Source: UBA1351 sp965140555
Lineage (GTDB): Bacteria > Bacillota > Clostridia > Lachnospirales > Vallitaleaceae
Direction: 5' to 3'
Assembly (NCBI GenBank): GCA_965140555.1
Contig: OZ223259.1
Coordinates: 1,736,001 to 1,800,000 of the forward strand
DNA: 64,000 bases
Position numbers and translations under genes: made by a program. The notes below the pieces were generated by a model. It was not told the DNA's origin. It searched no databases and was given only the letters and a program-made list of their open reading frames with translations. Below are positions 24,083 to 32,919 of this stretch, piece by piece; the stretch's first letter is position 1; every line of letters begins with the position of its first letter.

Positions 24083-24958
24083 ATGATTGAAATTCTAAAT
24101 GGCATTAAAGAAACTATACGGTATGAGGACATTTCCCATCTCCGACTCTTCCATAATACTGATTATGAAGACTATCCCAAGCACTGGCATGTAGGCATTG
24201 AAGTCATTATGCCGGTCAATAATCACTATAATGTAATTATTGATGATACGGTTCATCATGTTCCGGAAAATGATATTATCTTTATCAACTCCGGTGTTAT
24301 TCACAGCTTACAAGCACCTCCCAGTGGTGAACGCATTATTCTCCAATTTGATTTATCGCTCCTGTACACCCTCAAAGAGTTTGATACCACTCTCTTTATG
24401 CTACCTCCGGCACTCACCGTCTCTTCGAATACACATCCGAAGGAATACCCCATAATCCATACTATGATGGAAGAAATTGTGAAGGAGTACGATAGTGATA
24501 ATGCATTAAAAGAGGCAGCTGTCTGTGGCTACCTCATTCAAATTTATGTCTTATTATGTCGCAATGAAATGTATTGTACCAATAAATTTAGAAATATTAC
24601 ATCCACGAAGCAACATGAGTATATTGAAAAGTTACTCTCCACATGCGATTATATTAATCAACATTTTCAAGAGGATTTAAATCTTGAACACGTTGCAGGC
24701 ATCGCCGGCTTTAGTAAGTTCCACTTTTCAAGACTCTTCAAAGAATTTACCAATGTTACCTTTCATGCTTATCTCAACCAACGACGGATTATGCACGCCG
24801 AAACCCTACTTCTTGATGCTAATCTGAGTGTCCTTGAAGTCGGTATGGGTTCCGGTTTTACCAGTATCAGTACCTTTAATCGTATCTTCAAGCAATTAAA
24901 GGGCTGCTCTCCCAATGACTATCGAAAGCGTCGTACTTATGACACATCCCATCTATAA
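24083..24958 (+). CDS. AraC-family regulator with cupin sensor domain
   Basis: The 291-aa protein starts at the ATG at 24083 (AAGGAAGG upstream), seven residues inside the longer frame. The N-terminus is an AraC-type cupin (HWHVGIEVIMPVNNHYNVIIDDTVHHVPENDIIFINSGVIHSL), and the C-terminus a double HTH (INQHFQEDLNLEHVAGIAGFSKFHFSRLFKEFTN, SVLEVGMGSGFTSISTFNRIFKQLKGCSPNDYRK). Such proteins usually sense sugars and activate carbohydrate genes. It is monocistronic, with a terminator at 24965 and the triple MITE immediately upstream; no obvious target lies next to it. Confidence 0.9.
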   Translation: MIEILNGIKETIRYEDISHLRLFHNTDYEDYPKHWHVGIEVIMPVNNHYNVIIDDTVHHVPENDIIFINSGVIHSLQAPPSGERIILQFDLSLLYTLKEFDTTLFMLPPALTVSSNTHPKEYPIIHTMMEEIVKEYDSDNALKEAAVCGYLIQIYVLLCRNEMYCTNKFRNITSTKQHEYIEKLLSTCDYINQHFQEDLNLEHVAGIAGFSKFHFSRLFKEFTNVTFHAYLNQRRIMHAETLLLDANLSVLEVGMGSGFTSISTFNRIFKQLKGCSPNDYRKRRTYDTSHL

Positions 24959-24964
24959 ATTTCT

Positions 24965-25009
24965 AAAGGAGCAGTCGGAAAATAACATTTTTCTGACTGC
25001 TCCTTTTTT
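24965..25009. terminator. Bidirectional intrinsic terminator
   Basis: AAAGGAGCAGTCGGAAAAT pairs with ATTTTTCTGACTGCTCCTTT around AAC (one G-T pair), with a T-run on the plus side and an A-rich run on the other. It ends the AraC gene and the convergent DUF975 gene. Confidence 0.9.
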
Positions 25010-25027
25010 ATAAACACAATTCAATTC

Positions 25028-25807
25028 TTAATAATAATTCGGTTCTTTCGGTTCCGTTTGAGGTGCCACAAATCCAAGGTCTTCATAAGTACATAACCCT
25101 TGGCTTAACGCCTTCTCTCGTAATACTCTATACAGTTCTGCATGGGTTGCATAATAATAAGGCATAACGAAGAAAAGACCAATTCCACATGTTATCACGC
25201 CTAAGAGAAACCAACCGATAAAGGATAAATCTAATATAAACATATCCATTTTCTCACCATCTGTCATACGTGTACTTAACTTGATTGCATTTCTAGCACC
25301 GATATTGGGATTGTCGCTAAGTATATAGGGCACCATAGCATAGGCATAACCAAATATAATACGCGGAATAATTAACAACAGCATCCACAACAGCAAGAAA
25401 AGTTTATACAAAAACATGGATTTAATGATAGGAATATACCGCTTTTGCTTAAATGCGTAGCCCAGGGTTCCAAAGGGAATATCATCCCCTTCTCTCTTTT
25501 CCGAATTATCCACAAAATAACGCTTTGCCCCTACCACAATGGGTTGGGTAATTAAAATGTTAAATGCTATAGCTGCAATAAGTACAATAAATACGACACC
25601 AATGAATATAAAAAGTAAACCCATATCAATAGAACTTGTAAATCCACTTATTCCATTGTCTCTATACTCACTAAATGACTCTTTGGAGCCTGACAAATTG
25701 CCACTTCCCGTTAATAGGGAAACTACCAATGCAACGCCAAAGCTTTTCCAATAGTTCCCTGATAATGCCATCTTCGCTCTATCCTTGAGCTCTACTGATG
25801 TCCACAT
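25028..25807 (-). CDS. DUF975 family integral membrane protein
   Basis: About 259 aa. GGAGGA lies immediately before the first in-frame ATG (25813), so the second ATG (25807) at 6 nt spacing is the likely start. The sequence begins ELKDRAKMALSGNYWKSFGVALV, the standard DUF975 opening, and has ~5 TM helices, including FIFIGVVFIVLIAAIAFNIL and PYYYATHAELYRVLRE near the C-terminus. The role is unknown; family members are Firmicutes membrane proteins. It is monocistronic and convergent with the AraC gene. Confidence 0.85.
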   Translation of the reverse strand: MWTSVELKDRAKMALSGNYWKSFGVALVVSLLTGSGNLSGSKESFSEYRDNGISGFTSSIDMGLLFIFIGVVFIVLIAAIAFNILITQPIVVGAKRYFVDNSEKREGDDIPFGTLGYAFKQKRYIPIIKSMFLYKLFLLLWMLLLIIPRIIFGYAYAMVPYILSDNPNIGARNAIKLSTRMTDGEKMDMFILDLSFIGWFLLGVITCGIGLFFVMPYYYATHAELYRVLREKALSQGLCTYEDLGFVAPQTEPKEPNYY

Positions 25808-25875
25808 ATTCATTCCTCCATCTCTTCTTTACACGATCTAAATAGACTCTATTGACTTCATTATAACAAAAAAAT

Positions 25876-27681
25876 TCATCGTTGTGTTGACATATTCTGT
25901 AGATAGATCGATTCAATGGATAATTGCCGTTCTTTTTGATAATTACGTATGACCATGGCCAATTGTTGCCGATAGGTAATCACCGGATATACTTCATAAT
26001 CCACACGTGCATCCGATGTCTCTTGTCCGTCTTCACTATGGCTCAATATGACGATATCTTTCATCCCTGTGTCATCCAATGCCTCTCTTAGCGTGTCAAG
26101 TAATAGGGTATTATGCAAATAAATCACATTGATATCCTGTCTATATTTGCTTAGACTTGTCTCAATCCTTTCCTTCAGTGCTTTTCTACTCTTAACACTT
26201 CCCACATTCCCTTCTAAATAATCAACCACGTTAATTCGAGAGTATCCCAAAAGCTGTTGTCTCAAAAGCGTCGACTTTTCATGACTTTTCCACGGGTTCC
26301 CGGTCTGAGCAATTTCCATTATCCCAATATCATAATGAATACTGTAGACATCATTAATCAGATAATTGGCTAAACGACTACTTTGGTCCATATAGTCCGG
26401 TCCTATATATGTAATAAAGTCCGAAGGTGCTTCGATTGTATTACCTAAGCATATCAAGTGGCTCCCTTCTTCCTTCGTTACCGCAAGAACCTCCTCCCAT
26501 CCGGTACTTCTAATCGGACTAATCACAATCAAATCCATACCTCGCCTTGCTTGATTCATAACCCATTCCTTTTGACGATTGCTGCCTTTATCCTTGGATA
26601 CATCTTCTTCCAAGGTCGTCTCTACATCAATACCACTAGATAGTTCTTGCTGGCCAAACAACGCTTCGTGAATCGTATTCGATTTTAAATATGCAACCTT
26701 CAGTGGACTATAACTATCCTTACTCGTGGCAAAGTTTTCCTTATTGAACTTTGTTACCTCAAAACTACGCATAACCATACGTTTAGGAACTTTATCCAGA
26801 GACTCCTTGTCAGACAAAATTTCCAATGCATAATCAATGGCCTCCCGTCCTCCTACTGGCGTATATATGATTGTATCAATGGCATTCAATTCCAAATAAG
26901 TAAGGTATTTATCGGATAAAAATTTACTTACAGTTATAATGGGAATATGCCTATCAACTTCTTTTAAGGCTTCCTCAATTCCCATAGCAATAGCATTATT
27001 TTGAGCGAAAACAGCATCTATCTCCATATCACTTGCCAACAGCTGCCCAAATTCTATCTTTGCATCTGTCTTCAATCCACTTGTATAAAGATTCTCCGTA
27101 ATATGCATATGACTACTTTGATTAATCGTTGTTGCAAATCCATCATGAATATCCGTCGTCATCGTATCATCAATCGCTCCATTAACCGTAACAATATTAA
27201 ATGCATTCTCTTTAGCTAAATCTGCCATACGTTCCGCCGCGACTTCCCCTACCTTGACATAGTCCGGCCCGATAAAAAGCGTGTAGTCATAATAGGATAT
27301 ATCCTTATCCAATATGATTACAGGAATCTTTTCTTGTATATCATTCAGTATCGGTCCCAACACATTGGCATCTGTAACGGTAATGATTAATAAATCAATA
27401 CCATAATCCATTAATCGCTCTATATCATTGATTTGCTTGTAGCTACTGGAACCGGCATTACGAAAAATAACCGAAAGATGATCAATGGTTTTGGCATAAT
27501 CCTCTAATTCATCATGAACCACCAATTGCCATTCATCGGTCAAATTAGGATGACTGATTCCGATAAGATAATCCACCCGCTCATAATCTGCCGGTTTCTC
27601 CGCAATCAAATGAAGGCTCATATACATGACTATACCTATAAATACAATAATAACAATAAGAATAAAGGTTTTATTCCTCAT
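25876..27681 (-). CDS. Membrane-anchored protein with two tandem periplasmic-binding (Peripla_BP_4) domains
   Basis: The 601-aa protein has an N-terminal TM anchor (residues ~5-27) and then two complete type 1 sugar-binding folds in series. Domain one spans ~38-325: IGISHPNLTDEW, NDIERLMDYGIDLLIITVTDAN, PVIILDKDI, GPDYVKVGEVAAERMADLA, FAQNNAIAMGIEEAL. Domain two spans ~335-590: KVAYLKSNTIHE, ARRGMDLIVISPI, GPDYMDQSSRLANYL. There is no kinase, GGDEF or other output domain. It overlaps the YesN-type regulator by 11 bp and ends the sugar-sensing operon. It is best read as a ligand-sensing partner for the kinase upstream; this is inference. A transport role is unlikely because it stays membrane-anchored and duplicated. 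Confidence 0.8.
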   Translation of the reverse strand: MRNKTFILIVIIVFIGIVMYMSLHLIAEKPADYERVDYLIGISHPNLTDEWQLVVHDELEDYAKTIDHLSVIFRNAGSSSYKQINDIERLMDYGIDLLIITVTDANVLGPILNDIQEKIPVIILDKDISYYDYTLFIGPDYVKVGEVAAERMADLAKENAFNIVTVNGAIDDTMTTDIHDGFATTINQSSHMHITENLYTSGLKTDAKIEFGQLLASDMEIDAVFAQNNAIAMGIEEALKEVDRHIPIITVSKFLSDKYLTYLELNAIDTIIYTPVGGREAIDYALEILSDKESLDKVPKRMVMRSFEVTKFNKENFATSKDSYSPLKVAYLKSNTIHEALFGQQELSSGIDVETTLEEDVSKDKGSNRQKEWVMNQARRGMDLIVISPIRSTGWEEVLAVTKEEGSHLICLGNTIEAPSDFITYIGPDYMDQSSRLANYLINDVYSIHYDIGIMEIAQTGNPWKSHEKSTLLRQQLLGYSRINVVDYLEGNVGSVKSRKALKERIETSLSKYRQDINVIYLHNTLLLDTLREALDDTGMKDIVILSHSEDGQETSDARVDYEVYPVITYRQQLAMVIRNYQKERQLSIESIYLQNMSTQR

Positions 27682-28879
27682 GAAATATCCGTTCCTTCCT
27701 GTAGTATACAGGTGACCACCCCGTTACCTTTTTAAATGCCGCACTAAAGTAATGTTGTGTAGAATATCCAACGGCATCTGCTACCTCATATATTTTTATT
27801 GTCGGGTCTTGCATCAACCCGATTGCTTTTTGTATTCTGATATACGTTAAGTAGTCACTGAATCCCATTCCAAGATCTTGTTTTAACAACCGGCTCAGAT
27901 AGGATGAACTTACCTTCAACGTTTCTGCTACTATGGATAAGTTCAAATCAATCTCTTGATAATGGTGACCGACATAATCCTTAGCTAGAAGGGTAATCGG
28001 CTTTAACTGTTTTTCTTCCTGCCAACGTCGAAGTGTCTCATTAAAAAAATCCGGAAAACTTTCACTTGTTTCATGAACATGACCTGTTTCTAGCCCCACC
28101 GATACATCTAGATATCCTTCTAATTGTTCCACTATTCCTTCTTGAATCTTCATAATTTCAGACTCTTGATAGACCTCTAGCAAAATTAGATAATACGGTC
28201 CACCTGCATGTAGAATAGAGCCGCCGGATGTCTCCTGTAATACTTCTCTTCCGATATTCAACACACAGAAGGTGCGTAATTCCCCATCAATACCTTTTTG
28301 AATATATCCTGGTAGTTCTCGTATCTTCAGCAATATATAGGCCTTCATCGACTCAATCGCAATGCCATATACCATTAGGTTCTGTTGCACCTCATAATCA
28401 TTCAAACTACCACTCATCCATTTATTAAAAAACACTGTTAACAAGTGATCCTGTTCATCGTTCATCTGACGCTTCGCCCAGTGAATCCACTTCTCTTTCT
28501 TACGGTCTTTCTCCAGTCCTTCTGTTGCTTCCTTTACTGTCTTTATCAATTCTTTTCGATTTACCGGCTTTAATACATAGTCAAAAACACCTAACGCAAT
28601 AGCTTCTCTCGCATACTCGAACTCGTCATATCCTGAAATAATAATAATCTGAATACCCGCATCTTTCTCTCGTAATTTTCGAATGAGTTCTAAACCATTT
28701 AACTTAGGCATATTAATATCTACCAGCAGAATATCCGGTTCTAACCGTCCAACCTTTTCTAGAGCGTCAATCCCATCGACTGCTTCTCCTACAACGCTTG
28801 TATCTATAGACTCCCAAGAAAGCTTTTTCAACCCACGCCTAATTTTAGGTTCATCATCAGCTATAACTAATCGGAACAT
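27671..28879 (-). CDS. YesN-type response regulator (receiver + AraC HTH)
   Basis: The 402-aa protein carries an N-terminal receiver domain (LVIADDEPKIRRGL; acceptor in DILLVDINMPKLNGLELI; switch region IIIISGYDEFEYAREAI; Lys in YVLKPVNRKEL) and a C-terminal AraC-type double HTH (LNLSIVAETLKVSSSYLSRLLKQDLG, KIYEVADAVGYSTQHYFSAAFKKVTGWSP). A ~130-aa middle region of unknown function separates them. It lies 12 bp after the YesM/LytS-like kinase and overlaps the tandem-binding protein gene. In the C. beijerinckii XylFII-LytS/YesN case such a regulator activates the xylose ABC genes; the same role for the ABC genes upstream here is inference. Confidence 0.92.
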   Translation of the reverse strand: MFRLVIADDEPKIRRGLKKLSWESIDTSVVGEAVDGIDALEKVGRLEPDILLVDINMPKLNGLELIRKLREKDAGIQIIIISGYDEFEYAREAIALGVFDYVLKPVNRKELIKTVKEATEGLEKDRKKEKWIHWAKRQMNDEQDHLLTVFFNKWMSGSLNDYEVQQNLMVYGIAIESMKAYILLKIRELPGYIQKGIDGELRTFCVLNIGREVLQETSGGSILHAGGPYYLILLEVYQESEIMKIQEGIVEQLEGYLDVSVGLETGHVHETSESFPDFFNETLRRWQEEKQLKPITLLAKDYVGHHYQEIDLNLSIVAETLKVSSSYLSRLLKQDLGMGFSDYLTYIRIQKAIGLMQDPTIKIYEVADAVGYSTQHYFSAAFKKVTGWSPVYYRKERIFHEE

Positions 28880-28891
28880 AATACTAACCCC

Positions 28892-30628
28892 CTATATTCG
28901 CTTCGGATGTTTGATAATTACCTTCGTTCCTTTATCTTGACTGCTCTCAATAGACAACCCATACGCATTTCCGAAATTTAATTTAATCCGTTCATTGACA
29001 TTGAATAAGCCAATGCCGTAATCTGCCGAGCGAACTGCCTCGCCTCTAAAAATCTGATTAAAATGTTCTGTTTTTGCTGCATCCATTCCCATCCCATTAT
29101 CTTCCACTTCAATGTAAATAGCCTCTTCCCCCTCATAGATTCGTATATCAATGACCCCATGACGATCAATCCCTTTTATACCATGATAGATGGCATTTTC
29201 AACTAAGGGCTGAATAATAAGTTTAATCACACGATACTGCATGAGAGAGGAATCTTCAGCTAGTCGATAATCAAATTGATCTTCATAGCGAACCATCTGA
29301 ATCGTGAGATAGCTTGTAACATGTTTCACTTCATTCTCTAGACTTATCCACTCATTTCCTTTACTCAAACTGATCCGGAACAGATTTGTAAGGGAATCTA
29401 CCACTTCTACAATATCCTCTGCATCATATTCTATTGCCATCCAGTTAATCGTATCTAACGTATTATATAAAAAATGCGGTTTGATCTGAGCCTGGAAGGC
29501 ACGTAATTCTGCTTCCCGCTTCTCCTTTTGCTCCACATAAACAAGCTCCAGCAAATTATTGATTGAGTCAATCATTGTATTAAAACTCATTCCCAATCGA
29601 TGAATTTCATCATCATAGGGACTTTCAAAACGAACATCCAACTTCCCCTCTTCAGCATCCTTCATCAAATTCTTTAACATGCTAATCGGCTTTGTTAAAG
29701 ACCGTGTCAACACACTCGATAAAAATACGGCAAATAAAAGAATCAATGCTGCATAGAGAATAAAATAGCGTATAATTTCAAGAATAATATTCAATGTCAC
29801 ATTTTTGGGAAAAACACCGACAATGCGCCAATTGGCAATCCCTGTCTCTTTCACAATAACTTGGTATGCCGCATCACCTATCGTAACTTCTCTATCCTTC
29901 GTAATCATACTCGGATGAATACGATATACGACATTATTTACCGGAGCATAAACAACATCACCATACTTATCTGTAATATACAAAAACCCCGTTTGTCCCA
30001 AACCGGCACTATTCAAAATCGATTCAATATAGTCTAATTTCATATCCATAAGTAATACCGCCGATACCTGTCCGGATTCATCGCGTATAGCTTTTGTTAC
30101 CGATAGAACGTTATCCGCTTTATAAGAGTCGTAAAAGGATGTCACATTACGACCGATTGCTTGACTAAACAGGTGAATCGCTTGGGGACCGGCAGCCGTT
30201 TCAATATACCAACTCTCCAATGTCAATGGGTTGTCCTCAATCACACGCATCGTGTTGCTCACCACATCCCCTTGTCTATTGGCCAATAAAATTCCGGCTA
30301 TATTCTTATCCTGTCCTGAAAACCGGGACAACGTTTCTAAAGCTTCTTTTTCTCTCTCCCCCTTTGTCGCATAGTCTATAATAGCCGGCTCCAAACTTAA
30401 CACCCGTAATGTCTTATCTGTATCCTCGATAAAATTTTCTATGCGTAAGGTTACCTGTCCCGCCATCTCTATAGCTTGTTCATTACTAATTCCGGTTAGG
30501 GAACGATTCAATACCGATATATTCATATAACTCAAAATGACGACCGACATAACCACGACAAACAACATATTCATCATCATCTTACTATGAATACTTCGAT
30601 TATTATAGAATTCAAGTACTTTTGACAT
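28892..30628 (-). CDS. YesM/LytS-type sensor histidine kinase
   Basis: The 578-aa membrane kinase has a TM helix at ~17-39, an extracytoplasmic Cache-like region (~40-280, FLYITDKYGDVVYAPVN), a second TM (~285-305), a HAMP segment (SRSLTKPISMLKNLMKDAEEGKL, with LTRSLTKPI) and the His_kinase domain with AFQAQIKPHFLYNTLDTINWMA, where the PHFLYN His is phosphorylated. The ATPase domain shows LIIQPLVENAIYHGIKG and EVEDNGMGMD. It follows the lipoprotein binding protein by 24 bp and precedes the YesN regulator, so the trio forms a sensor system; the binding protein may present the sugar to the kinase. Confidence 0.92.
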   Translation of the reverse strand: MSKVLEFYNNRSIHSKMMMNMLFVVVMSVVILSYMNISVLNRSLTGISNEQAIEMAGQVTLRIENFIEDTDKTLRVLSLEPAIIDYATKGEREKEALETLSRFSGQDKNIAGILLANRQGDVVSNTMRVIEDNPLTLESWYIETAAGPQAIHLFSQAIGRNVTSFYDSYKADNVLSVTKAIRDESGQVSAVLLMDMKLDYIESILNSAGLGQTGFLYITDKYGDVVYAPVNNVVYRIHPSMITKDREVTIGDAAYQVIVKETGIANWRIVGVFPKNVTLNIILEIIRYFILYAALILLFAVFLSSVLTRSLTKPISMLKNLMKDAEEGKLDVRFESPYDDEIHRLGMSFNTMIDSINNLLELVYVEQKEKREAELRAFQAQIKPHFLYNTLDTINWMAIEYDAEDIVEVVDSLTNLFRISLSKGNEWISLENEVKHVTSYLTIQMVRYEDQFDYRLAEDSSLMQYRVIKLIIQPLVENAIYHGIKGIDRHGVIDIRIYEGEEAIYIEVEDNGMGMDAAKTEHFNQIFRGEAVRSADYGIGLFNVNERIKLNFGNAYGLSIESSQDKGTKVIIKHPKRI

Positions 30629-30652
30629 CCCTTTTGCACCACCCGCTTATGA

Positions 30653-31681
30653 TTATTCCAATCCGGTCATTTCTTGATAATTATCCTTGGTTATAATTAC
30701 CGCATTAAACAATTGCTTTTTGGGCATAGGCTTTTGATTCTGAATGTAATCCATCAGTATTTTTACTGACTCTGCCCCAATCTTTTCCGGTGAATAATAA
30801 CTAGCCGCCTTCAATGCTGAATATTCACGTCGAAACTCATCAATGGCCAAGGTACCTCCAATACTTACAACGGCTGCATTTTGGTCAATCCCAAGCTGTT
30901 CTAGCGCCCGTACAGAGCCTATTGCTCCCTCATCATTAACTGTCATGACAAGCCAAGTCGCCACCTCTCTATGATTCCCAAAGAGTTGCATGCTTTTCTC
31001 AAAGGCATCTTCAATTGTTCCGTCATACGCCAAGGAAATAAGTTGTTCTTCATTAAAATCAGGAATCATCTCAAGAAACCGATCCCTCTGTCCCAAGCCG
31101 CGTTGTTCCATTTGAGAAACGTTTGCATTCTCCAGAATAAGTACACCTATATCCCGTTGTTGACTCAACCCATTTTTGATAGCGTAATTGGCCATCCAAT
31201 CTCCGGACATATTTCCTAAAGCATAGTCATCTACACCTACAAAAGGTGTCAAATGATTGCCATTTTCATCCATAATCGGGTCATTCGTGGCAACAACAGG
31301 TATATCATAATCTTTAAAAAATGCAACTGTTTCTTCACTCATCCCTTGGTCCACAATGCATATAATGACTCCGTCTGCACCTTCATCTACTGCCGCATTT
31401 AAGGCTTTCAAATATGTCGTATTATCCATTTTTGCATCAATAAAAATAAATGATTTTGCACCCAGTTCCTTGGCTTGTTTTTCTGCACTTAGCCCTTCTG
31501 TAATAAACCATCCTCTTGATCCGTCCTTATAAATACCGACGATAATAATCGGTTCCTCTTGATCAATAATAGAGGTTTCTTCTCCCGACGCCCGGTCTTC
31601 CCAATCCGATGTATACGGATGATAGCACCCTGCTAATAAGAATAAGCAGACTGCTATCATCAAATAGTGTATAACCTTCAA
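30653..31681 (-). CDS. Sugar-binding lipoprotein (Peripla_BP_4) of the sensor module
   Basis: About 342 aa. The best start is a TTG at 31681, with GAGGAGG 9 nt upstream and a following basic-hydrophobic signal (LKVIHYLMIAVCLFLLAGC). The lipobox LLAGC marks Cys at about residue 18. The longer frame runs into the permease gene. The mature part is a type 1 binding fold: IIVGIYKDGSRGWFI, AKSFIFIDAKMDNTTYLKAL, DEGADGVIICIVDQG, IPVVATNDPIMDE, NDEGAIGSVRALEQLGIDQ. It lies directly after the permease and before the kinase. In comparable clostridial loci the corresponding protein (XylFII) is a sensor rather than a transporter component; the sugar is unknown. Confidence 0.85.
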   Translation of the reverse strand: MKVIHYLMIAVCLFLLAGCYHPYTSDWEDRASGEETSIIDQEEPIIIVGIYKDGSRGWFITEGLSAEKQAKELGAKSFIFIDAKMDNTTYLKALNAAVDEGADGVIICIVDQGMSEETVAFFKDYDIPVVATNDPIMDENGNHLTPFVGVDDYALGNMSGDWMANYAIKNGLSQQRDIGVLILENANVSQMEQRGLGQRDRFLEMIPDFNEEQLISLAYDGTIEDAFEKSMQLFGNHREVATWLVMTVNDEGAIGSVRALEQLGIDQNAAVVSIGGTLAIDEFRREYSALKAASYYSPEKIGAESVKILMDYIQNQKPMPKKQLFNAVIITKDNYQEMTGLE

Positions 31682-31749
31682 CGACTTATACCTCCTCGAC
31701 CAACATTTGCTCATAGTTCTATTATAACAAATATTTGTCCAATGATACA

Positions 31750-32919
31750 TTATTCGTTTTTGGATTTTGTATAGATGTCAAAAAGAACAGCCAGAACCAA
31801 GACCAACCCTTTGATGGCTTGTTGCCAATCAATTCCAAGTCCTACAAGACTCATCCCATTATTCATAACGCCCATTACAAGACCACCGATAATAGCACCT
31901 ATAACCGTACCTATACCACCTGTTGCCGACGCTCCACCGATAAAACATGCTGCGATGGCATCCAGTTCAAATCCTTGACCTGCTTTTGGTGTCGCTGCAT
32001 TAAGTCGTGCTGCAAAAACAAGCCCTGATAAGGCAGATAACACGCCCATATTCGTATAGACAAGGAACATGATACGATCTGTTTTAACCCCGGATAATGC
32101 GGCTGCTCGCTGATTTCCTCCTAATGCATATATATGTCGCCCGAATATTGTCTTGGAAGTAACAAAAGTATAGATAACAATTAGTACAAGTAAGAGAATA
32201 AATATATTCGGTAATCCTTTATAGCTTGCCATCACGATAGTAAAGGCATTCAAGGCTATCACAATGAAGAAAATTTGCACAATAAAGAAGACAGCAGGTA
32301 TCACGTCAAATCCATACTTTATATTGCTTTGTCTCGATTGCCATAACAAATAAACGACAACGACAGACAACCCAATTCCAATGAGAATCGTTAGAAGATT
32401 CATTCCCGTTGAGGCAAAAGGGTCCGGTATAAATCCGGAACTGATTACTGTAAACCCATCAGGGAAGGGTGCCAGACTCATTCCGTTTAAAACTACCATG
32501 GTCAAACCTCTGAACATCAGCATACCGCCTAATGTAACAATAAATGCAGGAACCTTGAAAAAGGCTATTACACTCCCTTGAAGTGCCCCGATAGCCGCTC
32601 CGACAATTAAACTAATGATAATAACAAGAATAAAATTCATTTGGTATGTTACCATGAGTGTTGCCGCAACAGCTCCCACAAAAGCCACAATCGATCCTAC
32701 GGACAGGTCAATGTTTCCGGTAATGATGACCAAGAGCATACCGGTTGCCAGAATAAGTATATAACTGTTTTGCAAAATCAGATTGGTAATATTAACCGGT
32801 CGTAAGGAAACGCCTCCTGTTGCAATAGCAAAGAAAATCATAATGGATATCAATGCAATAATCATACCGAATTGGCGTAAATATTGTTTTATAAACTGGC
32901 GTATTGAGTTTGTTTTCAT
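31750..32919 (-). CDS. Sugar ABC transporter permease (XylH/MmsB-like)
   Basis: The 389-aa integral membrane protein is of the BPD_transp_2 family. It has the family signatures ITGNIDLSVGSIVAFVGAVAATL, LQGSVIAFFKVPAFIVTLGGMLMFRGL and ALGGNQRAAALSGVKTDRIMFLVYT, with ~10 TM helices and the FIGGASATGGIGTVIGAIIGGLVMGVMNNG C-terminal part. It overlaps the ATPase stop by an ATGA (4 nt), so it is translationally coupled. The protein is longer than the usual 320 aa because it is the multiple-monosaccharide (GguB/MmsB) type. With the ATPase and the ChvE-like protein it forms the importer. Confidence 0.93.
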   Translation of the reverse strand: MKTNSIRQFIKQYLRQFGMIIALISIMIFFAIATGGVSLRPVNITNLILQNSYILILATGMLLVIITGNIDLSVGSIVAFVGAVAATLMVTYQMNFILVIIISLIVGAAIGALQGSVIAFFKVPAFIVTLGGMLMFRGLTMVVLNGMSLAPFPDGFTVISSGFIPDPFASTGMNLLTILIGIGLSVVVVYLLWQSRQSNIKYGFDVIPAVFFIVQIFFIVIALNAFTIVMASYKGLPNIFILLLVLIVIYTFVTSKTIFGRHIYALGGNQRAAALSGVKTDRIMFLVYTNMGVLSALSGLVFAARLNAATPKAGQGFELDAIAACFIGGASATGGIGTVIGAIIGGLVMGVMNNGMSLVGLGIDWQQAIKGLVLVLAVLFDIYTKSKNE

